Assembly (NCBI GenBank): GCA_965243175.1
Contig: OZ251532.1
Location: 4,774,001 to 4,838,000 of the forward strand
Direction: 5' to 3'
Origin: VXYL01 sp965243175
GTDB lineage: Bacteria; Pseudomonadota; Gammaproteobacteria; Pseudomonadales; Azotimanducaceae
DNA: 64,000 nt
Within the stretch, counting starts at the first letter, position 1. Every line of letters begins with the position of its first letter. Below the pieces are notes generated by a model. It was not told where the DNA came from. It worked only from the letters and a program-made list of their open reading frames with translations, and did no database searches. Both the position numbers and the translations under genes were made by a program. This document shows positions 26,598-35,878 of the stretch, one piece after another.

Positions 26598-27602
26598 CTA
26601 CAGCTTGTAAACGCGCACGGCGGTGCCGTAGAACATCGCGTGCTTCTCGTCTTCGCTGAAGTCGGCGACGATCTTCTTCATGCCGTTCCACATCACATGG
26701 TACGAAACGGAGAGCTTGTCCACCGGGAAGTTGCTCTCGAACATGCAGCGCTCGGGGCCGAAGCATTCGATGGTGTGCAGGTAGTAGCGCCCTTGCGCCT
26801 CCGCGAACTCGTCGGAGGTGGGCGGGGTGTCGCGCTTGTCCCAGCCGAAGCCGTTGTCCGGCATCGCCAGGCCGCCGAGCTTGGCGACCACGTTCGGACA
26901 TTCGGCGATGGCTGCGACGTCTTCCTTCCACTGCGCGAAGATTTCCTCCTGCTTGCCGGCGTAGGCGCCGACGCCCAGCGGGGTGCCGAAGTGGTCGAGG
27001 ATCATGGTGGTTTCCGGCACCGCCCTCGCCAAGGCCAAGTAGTCCCGATTCTGGTGGAAGAAGTGCCACGTGTCGTAGGTGTAGCCGAGCTTGCCGAGGG
27101 TGCGTACGCCATTGCGGAAGCCCTCTTCGCCGTAGGGGCAGGGGCGGCCCCGGCCAGCGTTGGTGAGGGTGCCGGTGTCGTCGGACGGCCCGGCGTGGCG
27201 GATACCGCGAAACAGGCCGCGGCCGGCTTCTTCGTGGGCGGCCAGCACCTCTTCCACCGCTTCGCCCAGGCGCATGTCCGCGTGGCTGACGATGGCGGCG
27301 ATGGTGGCCTTGCCGTCGGTCTTCGCGCTTTCGGCGGCCACTTCGGCGACGAACTCGGTCTCGCCCACAGGGCGCAGATGTTCCGGGCCATCGGTGCGGT
27401 AGCCCGAGCGGCAGTCGATGAACACCGTCTTCTCGATGTTGTGGCCGGATTCGGTATCCGCCCACAAGTCCTCGAGCACGTAGCGGCCCCACATCGACGT
27501 GTTCTCCCACAAGTGGTGGTGGGTGTCGATGATGGGCCGCTCGGCATCGACGGCGTCTTCCTGCACGGCGGCGTACCACTCGGCGGTTTGCGGTTTCGGC
27601 AT
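26598..27602 (-). CDS. Amidohydrolase-2 family metal-dependent hydrolase
   Basis: A 334-residue TIM-barrel hydrolase or decarboxylase of the amidohydrolase_2 family: metal-binding IDTHHHLWEN at strand 1, IVSHADMRLG, TMILDHFGTPLG (His then Asp late), and MFESNFPVDK near the C-terminus where the catalytic Asp usually sits. Related enzymes open lactones (PDC/4-sulfomuconolactone type) or decarboxylate aromatic acids. An excellent AAGGAGG ribosome site precedes the ATG. It lies between the SDR and CoA-transferase genes and is probably co-transcribed with them. Confidence 0.85.
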   Translation of the reverse strand: MPKPQTAEWYAAVQEDAVDAERPIIDTHHHLWENTSMWGRYVLEDLWADTESGHNIEKTVFIDCRSGYRTDGPEHLRPVGETEFVAEVAAESAKTDGKATIAAIVSHADMRLGEAVEEVLAAHEEAGRGLFRGIRHAGPSDDTGTLTNAGRGRPCPYGEEGFRNGVRTLGKLGYTYDTWHFFHQNRDYLALARAVPETTMILDHFGTPLGVGAYAGKQEEIFAQWKEDVAAIAECPNVVAKLGGLAMPDNGFGWDKRDTPPTSDEFAEAQGRYYLHTIECFGPERCMFESNFPVDKLSVSYHVMWNGMKKIVADFSEDEKHAMFYGTAVRVYKL

Positions 27603-27636
27603 GGTTCCTCCTTATACGTTGCTCAGGGGCGTCGCG

Positions 27637-28419
27637 CTAGACGACCCGCGACAGGCCGCCGTCCATGTTGATGGCGCAGCCGCTCAGATAGGACGCGGCT
27701 TCGGAGACCAGAAACAGCGCCACGTTCGCGCATTCCTCGGCTTCGCCCATGCGTCCCATCGGCAGCGACTTGCCGGCCGCGGCCACGAACTCGTCGAAGC
27801 TCTGCTCCTGGGGCGAACGCTCGTAGGCGCGGCGAATCTGGTCGGACTTGATGCTGCCGATCATCAGCGCGTTCACCAGCACGTTGTGCGGCGCCCCCTC
27901 CCCGGCCAGCACCTTGGTGAGCGCCATGCCGGCTGCTCTGGAAACGGACGTGGGCGCGGAACCGGGCGGCGGCGCTTTGGCGGCGGTGTTGAGCAGGTTG
28001 ACGATGCGGCCCCAGCGCCGTTCCTTCATGCCGGGCAGAACTAGGCGGGCGAGGCGGATGGCGGCGAAGAGCTTGAGGTCGAGGTCGTACTGCCAGGTCT
28101 CGTCGTCGATGTCCTCGAAGCGTCCGGTCTGGGATTGGCCGGCGTTGTTGACGAGGATGTCCACCGGGCCGAGCTCGGAAACCGCGGACGCGACGGCGCT
28201 TTCGATCTGCGCCGGGTCCGTCACGTCGCACGAATAGGCGCCCACCGCAGCCCCGCCTTCGGCGGCGATGGCCGCTCGCGCCTCTTCAAGCAGGTCCTGC
28301 CGACGCGCCAGAAGGGCGACCTTCGCCCCGGCGCCGTGGAAGGCGGTTGCCATGGCGCGTCCCAGGCCCAGGCTTGCGCCGGTGACCAAGGCCGTTCTGC
28401 CGCTCAAATCCAAGTTCAT
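27637..28419 (-). CDS. Short-chain dehydrogenase/reductase without the YxxxK motif
   Basis: A 260-residue classical-SDR-like protein with the NAD(P) motif GASLGLGRAMA, the NNAG motif (VDILVNNAGQSQ) and a C-terminal MDGGLSRVV. The catalytic YxxxK is replaced: after NLLNTAAKAPPPGSAP the sequence reads TSVSRAAG, so Tyr is Thr and Lys is Arg. The same substitution occurs in a recognisable SDR subgroup, so it is not simply an error, but the usual proton-relay chemistry cannot apply. The ribosome site AAGGAG overlaps the stop of the NRDE gene ten bases upstream, marking an operon. Confidence 0.85.
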   Translation of the reverse strand: MNLDLSGRTALVTGASLGLGRAMATAFHGAGAKVALLARRQDLLEEARAAIAAEGGAAVGAYSCDVTDPAQIESAVASAVSELGPVDILVNNAGQSQTGRFEDIDDETWQYDLDLKLFAAIRLARLVLPGMKERRWGRIVNLLNTAAKAPPPGSAPTSVSRAAGMALTKVLAGEGAPHNVLVNALMIGSIKSDQIRRAYERSPQEQSFDEFVAAAGKSLPMGRMGEAEECANVALFLVSEAASYLSGCAINMDGGLSRVV

Positions 28420-28429
28420 CGATTCTCCT

Positions 28430-29287
28430 TCAAGTTCCAGTGACGGATTCTTCGTGCGCGTAGCAGGGTTCGATTGCGAAACGCGCCGCCGAGCGTTTAC
28501 CCGGTTCGCCGTGGGGCCCGTACTGCTGCTCGACGAACTCCAGCGATTCGCGTTCGACGATGATGGCGGTGCTGGCGCGAGTGCCGTATTCCACGCCGTG
28601 GATGAAGGCCGGCGAATAGCTGCGCTCCGGCGTCATTTCGCGGTCGGCGGGGGTTTCGAGCGGCAAGAGCGGGCGCGAGAGCAACTCGATGAGCGCTTCC
28701 GTGGTCGCCGTGGCCGCGATGCCCTTCAACGCCGCGGTGCCGAGCACGGCCTTCGGCCACTCCTCGTACGCATGGTGCGGCGCGTCGATGCCGGACGGCA
28801 CGGGAATCCGCTCGCCGTTCGCCGCAAGCCCCGTGCCGAGGCGCGTGTTGGTCAAGCCGTAGACGCCGGGTTCGAGCAGCCGCGCTTCGCCGGTTCGGTT
28901 GGACGTGTAGATCAGTTCCTCGCCATCGAAGCCGATGAAGTTGTAGCCAGCGTAGCGGCTGCCGTCCACGGCGGCAATGTAGTCTCGCCCTTGCGCGCCG
29001 TTAGGCCCTAACGCGTCCGCAAGAAAGCCAAGCGGCAAGTCGCCCCTCGACGCTGGCATCTGCCGGTCGCGATCTTCGGTCCAGTTGGTCACCGCGGCCA
29101 AGTGCCCGTGCTTGGAAACCGCCAGCCAGGTTCCGCCAGCGGTTTGGTCTCGCCCGCCGAAGATGCGCCCCGCCTCGCCCCACCAGTGTGCGGGAAGGGC
29201 TGGGCGGGCGTAGTATTCGTCTCTGTTCGCGGCCACGACCAGCGGACGCTGCGGGTGCAGCCGATAGGCGAAGAGAATCAGACACAC
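28430..29287 (-). CDS. NRDE-family (TANGO2-like) protein
   Basis: A 285-residue NRDE protein. The start is taken as the GTG that yields (M)CLILFAYRLHP, because family members begin with Met-Cys and the Cys at position 2 is thought to be an N-terminal nucleophile. AANRDEYYARP carries the family name motif; FGGRDQTAGGTWLAVS, AAVTNWTE and YGLTNTRL follow as in TANGO2 proteins. Bacterial members are linked to haem handling, but the role is not settled. Longer upstream readings run through Arg/Cys-rich translation without support. It is probably the first gene of the minus-strand catabolic operon. Confidence 0.83.
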   Translation of the reverse strand: MCLILFAYRLHPQRPLVVAANRDEYYARPALPAHWWGEAGRIFGGRDQTAGGTWLAVSKHGHLAAVTNWTEDRDRQMPASRGDLPLGFLADALGPNGAQGRDYIAAVDGSRYAGYNFIGFDGEELIYTSNRTGEARLLEPGVYGLTNTRLGTGLAANGERIPVPSGIDAPHHAYEEWPKAVLGTAALKGIAATATTEALIELLSRPLLPLETPADREMTPERSYSPAFIHGVEYGTRASTAIIVERESLEFVEQQYGPHGEPGKRSAARFAIEPCYAHEESVTGT

Positions 29288-29386
29288 GCCGCAACCGGCT
29301 CCAAGCGCCGGAGCGCTCGACCGGCAACGAAACCAGTGTAGCAAACGGCGGCAGGCAGGCTCGCACATGACTTTCGCATCTCTCGC

Positions 29387-30271
29387 ATGAACACCTACCC
29401 GCAGATCGACAGCGTGATCGTCTCGCTCGGCCCGATTTCGATCCGCTGGTACGGGCTGATGTACGTGCTCGGCTTCGCCGCCTTCTACTTCCTTGGCAAG
29501 TGGCGGGCGAGTCGTCCGGCGCCGGATGGGCAAGCGCCCTGGACGCCGCCGCAGCTCGCCGACCTGCTCTTCTACGGCGTGGTCGGCGTGGTGGTGGGCG
29601 GGCGCCTCGGCTACGTGCTGTTCTACGGCTTGGACGAGTTCCTGCGCGACCCGCTGTGGCTGGTGCGCATCTGGGAAGGCGGCATGTCGTTCCACGGCGG
29701 CTTGCTGGGCGTCGTGGGCGCGATCTGGCTGTATGCGCGGCGCTCTTCGCGGGCGTTTCTGTCGGTGACGGATCTGGCGGCGCCCCTTGCGCCGGTGGGT
29801 CTGGGCCTCGGCCGGCTCGGCAACTTCATCAACGCCGAACTGCCCGGGCGGGTGACGGAATCGCCTCTGGGGGTGCATTTCCCGTGCTCGAGCGTACGCG
29901 AGCTCAACCTCGTCTGCTTCGGCGAGTTCGAGGCCGTGGCGCGCCATGTGTCGAGCTTGTACCAAGCGACGGCGGAGGGGGTGGTGCTGTTCGCCATCGT
30001 CTGGCTGTACGCTGCGCGGCAATCCCGGCTCTTTTCATGCGAGGGGCAAGCCTCTCGCGCTCCCCGGGTTGGCCGCATCTCCGGCGTGTTTCTGCTCGGC
30101 TACGGCGGTCTCCGCTTCGTCACCGAGTTCTTCCGGCAGCCGGATCCGGGCAAGGGCTTCGTCGCCTTCGACTTGCTGACGATGGGGCAGATGCTGTCTC
30201 TGCCGATGGTGGCGTTCGGGCTCTATCTGCTGTTCAGAGGCGCTTCCCGGCCGGCGATGAAAACCTCGTGA
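29387..30271 (+). CDS. lgt: Prolipoprotein diacylglyceryl transferase
   Basis: A 294-residue inner-membrane enzyme that transfers diacylglyceryl from phosphatidylglycerol to the lipobox Cys of prolipoproteins. The sequence shows ISIRWYGLMYVLGF at the start, SFHGGLLGV (catalytic region), and the Lgt signature GRLGNFINAELPGRVTE, followed by further helices to LLTMGQMLSLPMV. The length is standard. It overlaps the folA start by four bases; in many gammaproteobacteria thyA lies between or next to these genes but it is absent here. Confidence 0.94.
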   Translation: MNTYPQIDSVIVSLGPISIRWYGLMYVLGFAAFYFLGKWRASRPAPDGQAPWTPPQLADLLFYGVVGVVVGGRLGYVLFYGLDEFLRDPLWLVRIWEGGMSFHGGLLGVVGAIWLYARRSSRAFLSVTDLAAPLAPVGLGLGRLGNFINAELPGRVTESPLGVHFPCSSVRELNLVCFGEFEAVARHVSSLYQATAEGVVLFAIVWLYAARQSRLFSCEGQASRAPRVGRISGVFLLGYGGLRFVTEFFRQPDPGKGFVAFDLLTMGQMLSLPMVAFGLYLLFRGASRPAMKTS

Positions 30272-30810
30272 AGCAGCGCCTCTCCCTCATCTGGGCGATG
30301 ACGACCAACCGCGTCATCGGCAGAAACGGCCACCTCGCGTGGAATCTGCCGGACGAACTCGCCCACTATCGAACCACCACCGCCGGCAAGCCGATCATCA
30401 TGGGCCGGCGCACCTACGAATCCGGCAGCCAACGGCCGGGCCAGCTGAGCATCGTGCTCTCGCGCAGCGGCTTTCAAGCGCCGGGCGTGGTGGTGGCGCG
30501 AAACCTCGACGAGGCGCGCGCGGCTGCCGCGGAAGATCCCGCCGACGAAGCGTTCGTCATCGGCGGAACGGAACCGTATCGGCTGGCGCTCCCCCGTGCC
30601 CACCGCCTCTACGCCACCTTCATCGACGCGGAACTCGAAGGCGATGCGTTCTTCCCGCCCTTCGACTTCGCCGGCTGGCGTGTGGTGGAGAGCAGCCGCC
30701 ACGTCATCGACGAACGCCACCCCTACGCCTACGCCATCAACATCTACGAGCGCGAACGGCAACACGCCCGCGCCTGTGGCATGGTCTGCCGCGAATCAGC
30801 GGACCGATAG
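30268..30810 (+). CDS. folA: Dihydrofolate reductase
   Basis: A 180-residue DHFR that reduces dihydrofolate with NADPH. The visible conserved parts are LIWAMTTNRVIGRNGHLAWNLPDELAHYR (the Asp in place 30 or so of the substrate site), KPIIMGRRTYES, the nucleotide-binding DEAFVIGGTEPYRLAL and a C-terminal strand ending AYAINIYERE. The start is GTG, overlapping the lgt stop (GTGA). A peptidase lipoprotein gene follows after seven bases. The C-terminal 15 residues beyond YERE are extra compared with most DHFRs. Confidence 0.9.
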   Translation: MKQRLSLIWAMTTNRVIGRNGHLAWNLPDELAHYRTTTAGKPIIMGRRTYESGSQRPGQLSIVLSRSGFQAPGVVVARNLDEARAAAAEDPADEAFVIGGTEPYRLALPRAHRLYATFIDAELEGDAFFPPFDFAGWRVVESSRHVIDERHPYAYAINIYERERQHARACGMVCRESADR

Positions 30811-30817
30811 GAGACGC

Positions 30818-32815
30818 ATGAAGACCCTCAGCCGGCAAGCAAGAACCTTCGCCTTCGCCCTGGCCATCCTCGCGGTCGCCTGTGCGCCGATTCGCCCGAC
30901 CGCGCCGGAAGCCCCAGATTCCGCCGCGGCGCCGAACGCCAACCTGGTCGTTCAAGGCGTGCCGCGGATTCCGAACGCCGTGTACGAGCAGTTGCAGCGC
31001 TACCAGAACACGCGCTCGGCGCAGCTTCTCGATTGGCTTGGCGACGGGGTGCTGATCGCCACCCGCTTCGGCGACACCACGCAGCTGCATCGCGTGGAGG
31101 AACCGCTGGGAATGCGCCGCCAGATCACGTTCTTCGACGAACCCGTGCGCGGCGCCACGGCACACCCGGATGCGCGGCGCGAAGGCTTCGCCTATCTCAA
31201 GGACGAAGGCGGTTCGGAGTTCTACCAGCTCTTCTGGCGCGACGAAGCGAGCGGCGAAACGCTGCGCTTGAGCGATGGAAAATCGCGCTACATGGGCGTC
31301 TCCTGGTCGCCGCGAGGCACTTGGCTCGGCTATTCGACCACCGCCGGCAACGGCGTCGACTGGGACCTGCACGCCCAGAACCTGAGCGGCGCTCAACTGG
31401 TTCTGCAGCGCGACGAAGGCGTCGGCTGGAGCATCGAGGACTGGAGCGACGATGAGAACTCCGTGCTCGTCTCGCACTACATCTCCGTGAACGAATCTCG
31501 GCTCTACGAAATCGACTTGCGCACGGATACCCGGCGCCGACTGTTCGAGAACACCACAGCCGCGTTCGGTTCAGCGCAGTACGGTGCCGACGGCAGCATC
31601 TACTTCACGTCGGACATGGACGCCGAGTTCATGCGTCTGCATCGCTTGGCGCCCTCGGCCGGGGAGCAAAACACCACCACCGTGTTGACGCAGGACACGA
31701 ACTGGGACGTGGAGACGTTCGCCGTTTCGCGCAACGGCCAGTGGCTCGCCTATGTGGTGAACGAAGACGGCCTCAGCCGCCTGTTCGTGCTGACGCTGCC
31801 CATCGCGTCCTCCCCGCAAGAAGCAAGCCTCTCCCCGGCCTACGTGGCGCTCCCCGCCCTCCCCCAGGGCATCGTCTCCGGCCTGCGCTTCAACGCCGAC
31901 GGCACCCGCCTCGGCTTCACCCTGAGCAGCGCATCGGCGCCTTCGGACGTGTACAGCATCGACCTCCTGAGCCGAACCTTGAGCCGCTGGACGCGCAGCG
32001 AACTCGGCGGCCTACACAGCGAGAGCCTCACCGAACCGCGCCTGATCCACTTCCCCTCGTTCGATGGCCGGAACATTCCCGCCTTCGTCTACGAACCTCA
32101 ACAACCGGGCCCGCATCCGGTGCTGGTGAACATCCACGGCGGCCCGGAAGGCCAGGCGCGACCATTCTTCTCCCCCTCCACCCAGCACTACGTCAACGAA
32201 CTCGGCATCGCGGTCATCTATCCGAACGTGCGTGGTTCGCGGGGCTACGGCAAGACCTACTTGAAGCTCGACAACGGCCGCCTGCGCGAAGATTCCGTGC
32301 GCGACATCGGCGCCCTGCTCGATTGGATCACCGCACAGCCGAACCTCGACGCCAACAGCGTGGCCGTCACCGGCGGTTCCTACGGCGGCTACATGGTGCT
32401 CGCCTCCCTCGTCCACTACGGCGAACGTTTGCGCGCAGGCGTGGAGCGCGTCGGCATCAGCAACTTCGTGACCTTCCTGGAAAACACCCAACCGTACCGC
32501 CAAGCCTTGCGCCGCCAGGAATACGGCGACGAACGCGACCCGGCCATGCGCGCCTTTCTGCAATCCATCTCGCCACTCAACCACGTCGAGCAGATCACCA
32601 CGCCGCTCTTGATTTCCCAAGGCCTGAACGATCCCAGAGTGCCGGCCAGCGAATCCGAACAGATCGTGGAAGCACTGCGCGACCAAGGCGTGCCAGCGTG
32701 GTACGTGCTGGCGAAGAACGAAGGCCACGGCTTCCGCAAGAAAGCGAACCGCGACTACATGAGCGCCGCCACGTCCCTCTTCCTGCGCCGCGAACTGCTA
32801 GGCGAGTCGCTCTAG
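30818..32815 (+). CDS. S9-family prolyl oligopeptidase-like lipoprotein
   Basis: A 665-residue peptidase with a lipoprotein-type signal (FALAILAVACAPI, Cys near residue 22), an N-terminal beta-propeller (PDARREGFAYLKDEG, YFTSDMDAEFMRLHRL) and a C-terminal alpha/beta hydrolase domain. The triad is visible: Ser in VTGGSYGGYM, Asp in GLNDPRVPAS, His in NEGHGFRKKAN. It would hydrolyse short peptides in the periplasm. The last 105 bp are repeated almost exactly, inverted, at 37746-37850. The ATG follows a GGAG ribosome site seven bases after folA. Confidence 0.9.
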   Translation: MKTLSRQARTFAFALAILAVACAPIRPTAPEAPDSAAAPNANLVVQGVPRIPNAVYEQLQRYQNTRSAQLLDWLGDGVLIATRFGDTTQLHRVEEPLGMRRQITFFDEPVRGATAHPDARREGFAYLKDEGGSEFYQLFWRDEASGETLRLSDGKSRYMGVSWSPRGTWLGYSTTAGNGVDWDLHAQNLSGAQLVLQRDEGVGWSIEDWSDDENSVLVSHYISVNESRLYEIDLRTDTRRRLFENTTAAFGSAQYGADGSIYFTSDMDAEFMRLHRLAPSAGEQNTTTVLTQDTNWDVETFAVSRNGQWLAYVVNEDGLSRLFVLTLPIASSPQEASLSPAYVALPALPQGIVSGLRFNADGTRLGFTLSSASAPSDVYSIDLLSRTLSRWTRSELGGLHSESLTEPRLIHFPSFDGRNIPAFVYEPQQPGPHPVLVNIHGGPEGQARPFFSPSTQHYVNELGIAVIYPNVRGSRGYGKTYLKLDNGRLREDSVRDIGALLDWITAQPNLDANSVAVTGGSYGGYMVLASLVHYGERLRAGVERVGISNFVTFLENTQPYRQALRRQEYGDERDPAMRAFLQSISPLNHVEQITTPLLISQGLNDPRVPASESEQIVEALRDQGVPAWYVLAKNEGHGFRKKANRDYMSAATSLFLRRELLGESL

Positions 32816-32849
32816 GGCAGGGCGCGAGGGCATTCCCCGCGAGGCCGCC

Positions 32850-33881
32850 ATGACCAGCATCGCCATCCTCGTCAATCCAATGGCCGGCCGCGACGTGCGC
32901 CGCGTTGCCGCCCGTGCAACCACGGTCACGTTCGAGACCAAGCGCGACGCCGTATCACGCATCGCCGCCGGAGCGGACGCCGCTGGCGTTCAGCACATCC
33001 ACATCGTGGAAGACCCGTTCCGCCTGGCCACGATTGCTTTGCAGTGGATGCCCCTCGCCGCGAAAGTCCATGTGGCATCGGTCCCCGTCTCGCACGGCGC
33101 AGCAGACACCGAAGCCGCGCTCGCGGCCTTCGTCGAACGCGGCGTAAGCACAATTGTATCCCTTGGCGGCGACGGCACCCACCGCGCCATCTCCCGCCAA
33201 GAACGCGACATCACCCTGATACCCCTCTCCACCGGCACCAACAACGTCTTCCCCACCCTAGCGGAACCCACCTTGGCCGGCATCGTCGCCGGCCTAGCCG
33301 CACGCGGCTCGCTGCCAGCCGAACTAATGCCCCGCTGCAAACTCCTACACGTGTCCTTCAACGACGGCGAACAAGACGTAGGCGTAATCGACGCCGCCTA
33401 CTTGGAAGGCGACTTCATCGGCAACATGCGCCCTTTCGACGCCACCAAACTCCGCCAGCTCCTACTCACCCGCGCGGAACCGGACGCCATCGGCACCTCC
33501 CCCATCGGCGGCTACCTGGACGTCGTGGAAACGAATGACGACTGCGGATTGCTGGTGCGAATGAACCCGCAACGGGCCGAGAGGAGCAACGAATTGCCAG
33601 CCCAAGCCATCCCCTCAGAAGCCAAAAAACGAACCCTGAACGTGCCGCTTTCGCCAGGCTTCTTCCGCTCCATCTCGGTCGCTGCGGTGCAACGCATCCC
33701 CTTCGACGTGCCAGTGCTGTTCCGCGGCCAAGGCGTCCTCGCCCTGGACGGCGACCGCGAACACAAGCTGAACGACGAACGCACGGCCCACGTCACCGTT
33801 CGCCGGGATGGCCCGCACGTCGTGGACATCCCCGCCGCCATGCGCTACGCGGCCCGCGAGGGCATCTTGGCTGGGCCGTAG
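32850..33881 (+). CDS. ATP-NAD kinase-like protein
   Basis: A 343-residue member of the NAD-kinase/diacylglycerol-kinase fold. It begins SIAILVNPMAGRDVRRVAAR (NP-x-G region), has the diagnostic GGDGTHRAISR at about residues 109-119, then LIPLSTGTNNVFP (the TGTxN motif). The C-terminal half has a beta-rich LALDGDREH segment as in this family. It likely phosphorylates NAD or a related nucleotide or lipid; AcoX-like proteins have similar layout. It sits 35 bases after the peptidase. A decayed copy of parts of this gene is present at 37893-38008. Confidence 0.8.
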   Translation: MTSIAILVNPMAGRDVRRVAARATTVTFETKRDAVSRIAAGADAAGVQHIHIVEDPFRLATIALQWMPLAAKVHVASVPVSHGAADTEAALAAFVERGVSTIVSLGGDGTHRAISRQERDITLIPLSTGTNNVFPTLAEPTLAGIVAGLAARGSLPAELMPRCKLLHVSFNDGEQDVGVIDAAYLEGDFIGNMRPFDATKLRQLLLTRAEPDAIGTSPIGGYLDVVETNDDCGLLVRMNPQRAERSNELPAQAIPSEAKKRTLNVPLSPGFFRSISVAAVQRIPFDVPVLFRGQGVLALDGDREHKLNDERTAHVTVRRDGPHVVDIPAAMRYAAREGILAGP

Positions 33882-33991
33882 ATCAACTCCTCGCCGGTGT
33901 GGCGTTGGACTAACTATGCGCCAACACCCCACAGCGGCAGGCTCTGAGTTGCGCGGCAGCGTGTCCTCCTCTCGTGCGAACGGCGACCAAC

Positions 33992-35026
33992 TCAGCGCCC
34001 GCCCCTGCCCTTGATGGTCGCCCTGTTGCGTTCTATTGCTCTGATGAACGCCTCATTCTCTGTAATACCGGATTTACGGCACTCGATCATGCTGAGGCGG
34101 ATGATCTCACCGCTACTCTCTGCCGCGGGCAGCCACTCTTGAAACGATGTAAATGCGGGACCTTGTTGTTCCAGCAACTTGTGGAAGGCAGCCTTTGCTT
34201 CAGGAAGGTTGGATCGTATTTGCTCACACACGGCCTCCGTATAGAACTGCGCGAGTCCTTCTACGACATGAAGATCAGTCGAAGAGAATTTCTTCGTGTC
34301 CCATTGCCCATTGTCGATGTCGTAACCCAAGTGCGTGTAGGCGTGTGCGAGATTGTGCGCCAAGACGACAACCGTGAGCGCCTCAATCGGCACATCAATC
34401 AGCCTCGCCACGATCCCAATCGCTGTCCAATATAGTCGAACTTCGCGCAACCCGTAGAAGTAAGCACCCAGAACGTCCTGGTTGATTCCTACGATTCCCT
34501 CCTTTGCATGCAACTTCTGAATCAGCCCGAGCCAAGCCTCGGCGGTCTCCCGAACGCGCCCAATGTCGCGGGGATATGCCGGGCCCGCCAAGTTGCCCCA
34601 TCGGTCTCTAACGTCGTCGCGAAACCTCTCCATGTATTCGGTACCCTCGACTACGTTCCTCAACGTAGCCTCGTTCAAGATGGCCCACTCAGCGTTCTCG
34701 AAATCGAGAATGGCGCTCAAGAGTGGCCCTGGCAGTCCATCGACTACCCTTACGGGCACGGCCTTCGCACGATCTTCGGGCTCCCCTATCCCAATGGTCG
34801 GCACGTGAACATTTCGTGACGTTCGCGCCTTCAACCCGAGCCGGGTCTCGTTGCGGAGCCGGTCTCGGACAATAATGTTCCACTTGTTCTTCGCTCGCGT
34901 TACCGCGCCCCTCGGATCATCCTGCACGCTCTCAAGGGCTTCCACCCAGGGTTGGGCGGTGCCGTCGTCCTCTTCGCGGACATGGATACCTCCATAGTAT
35001 CTGTCCGTTCCCCACTCATCCGCCAT
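33992..35026 (-). CDS. Zincin-like protein with altered HExxH motif
   Basis: A 344-residue soluble protein, lower in GC than its surroundings. Residues near 233-270 read TVVVLAHNLAHAYTHLGYD and later HVVEGLAQFYTE, the spacing of a gluzincin-type active site (HExxH plus EGLAQ), but the catalytic Glu of HExxH is replaced by Asn (HNLAH). Both zinc His and the downstream Glu are kept. The protein could bind metal without peptidase activity, or use another base. No signal peptide is seen. The family is not recognised; it lies in an accessory zone next to decayed ATPase and caspase-like genes. Confidence 0.65.
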   Translation of the reverse strand: MADEWGTDRYYGGIHVREEDDGTAQPWVEALESVQDDPRGAVTRAKNKWNIIVRDRLRNETRLGLKARTSRNVHVPTIGIGEPEDRAKAVPVRVVDGLPGPLLSAILDFENAEWAILNEATLRNVVEGTEYMERFRDDVRDRWGNLAGPAYPRDIGRVRETAEAWLGLIQKLHAKEGIVGINQDVLGAYFYGLREVRLYWTAIGIVARLIDVPIEALTVVVLAHNLAHAYTHLGYDIDNGQWDTKKFSSTDLHVVEGLAQFYTEAVCEQIRSNLPEAKAAFHKLLEQQGPAFTSFQEWLPAAESSGEIIRLSMIECRKSGITENEAFIRAIERNRATIKGRGGR

Positions 35027-35235
35027 CTCGATTCCTCATCCCCGTGTCCCCTCCAGAGCGGCACAGCTCACCGCTTCAAGCATCGCCCTGCCCGGCAGAA
35101 CATCAGAACCGAACAGGTGTGCTCGCAGTGCCGCCCGACGCTGCCGTGCCAGTCCACGTGCGTACGAAGCTGCATGATGACGCAAACGCGCCGCGATTGG
35201 AAGGCGGCGAATTGGGCGTGGCCGACGGCTCTCGG

Positions 35236-35470
35236 CTACGCTAGCGCGGTCACGGCTTGGTACAGGCGTCCGGTAGAGTTGCCAGCCCCGTCGAAGCGGC
35301 CTTGCGCACTCATGACCATCGGCGGGGACGCTCGTCGTGGGCCGTGAAGTGCGAGCCAGGTTCCTGCGCGACGCCGTTGCGGCGAAGGAGCCCTGGGTCG
35401 AAGGGCACTGCGTTGGTGCAGGGGTGCCGGGCTGGCAAGTCCACGCTATGCGAGCGGCTCGACGCCAACA
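35236..35470 (+). pseudogene. Decayed copy of a STAND-type ATPase gene
   Basis: This stretch aligns by eye with the better preserved copy at 41857 (shared GCGGTCACGGCTTGGT upstream, then GTCGAAGCGGCCTTGCGC, and TTCCTGCGCGACGC). The reading frame is broken at several places; the P-loop remains as AGKSTLCERLDA in one frame. Translation of the intact ancestor would start with a short N-terminal segment, a GRE motif and a Walker A, as in STAND or AAA-16 ATPases. Nothing coding can be expressed from it. The bases from 35471 to 35878 hold no recognised gene. Confidence 0.55.
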
Positions 35471-35878
35471 TCGCCATCATCAGCTTCGGCTTGCTTGGCG
35501 CTGCGGGACCTGGGCTGTCGCGGCTTGGCGCAGATCAGTGGAAGCTCTGGGCCGCATGAACGGGACGGACACGGAGCCCTGGTCGACGAGACGCCCGACA
35601 GCTTCAGCCTTCGGCGAAGGCGCCCAGTGCCCAACGAACTCCTGGACATCCAACTTGACGTCACTCGACCCATCCATCTGCTCCGCGGTCGTTCCCCGCG
35701 TGTGCGGCACCGACACCTGTTGCACAAAAAGTACCGAAAATACAACCGATTACAACGGCAGAACGAGGAAGCGGTCTGAGCGGGGTTCCGTATGTCCCAC
35801 GACACTGCGCACGGTGTCGAGAAATGTGGTAGGCTCCGCCGCAAGGTTGCAACCCTCAAGTGGTCAGTAGGAGAGAAC

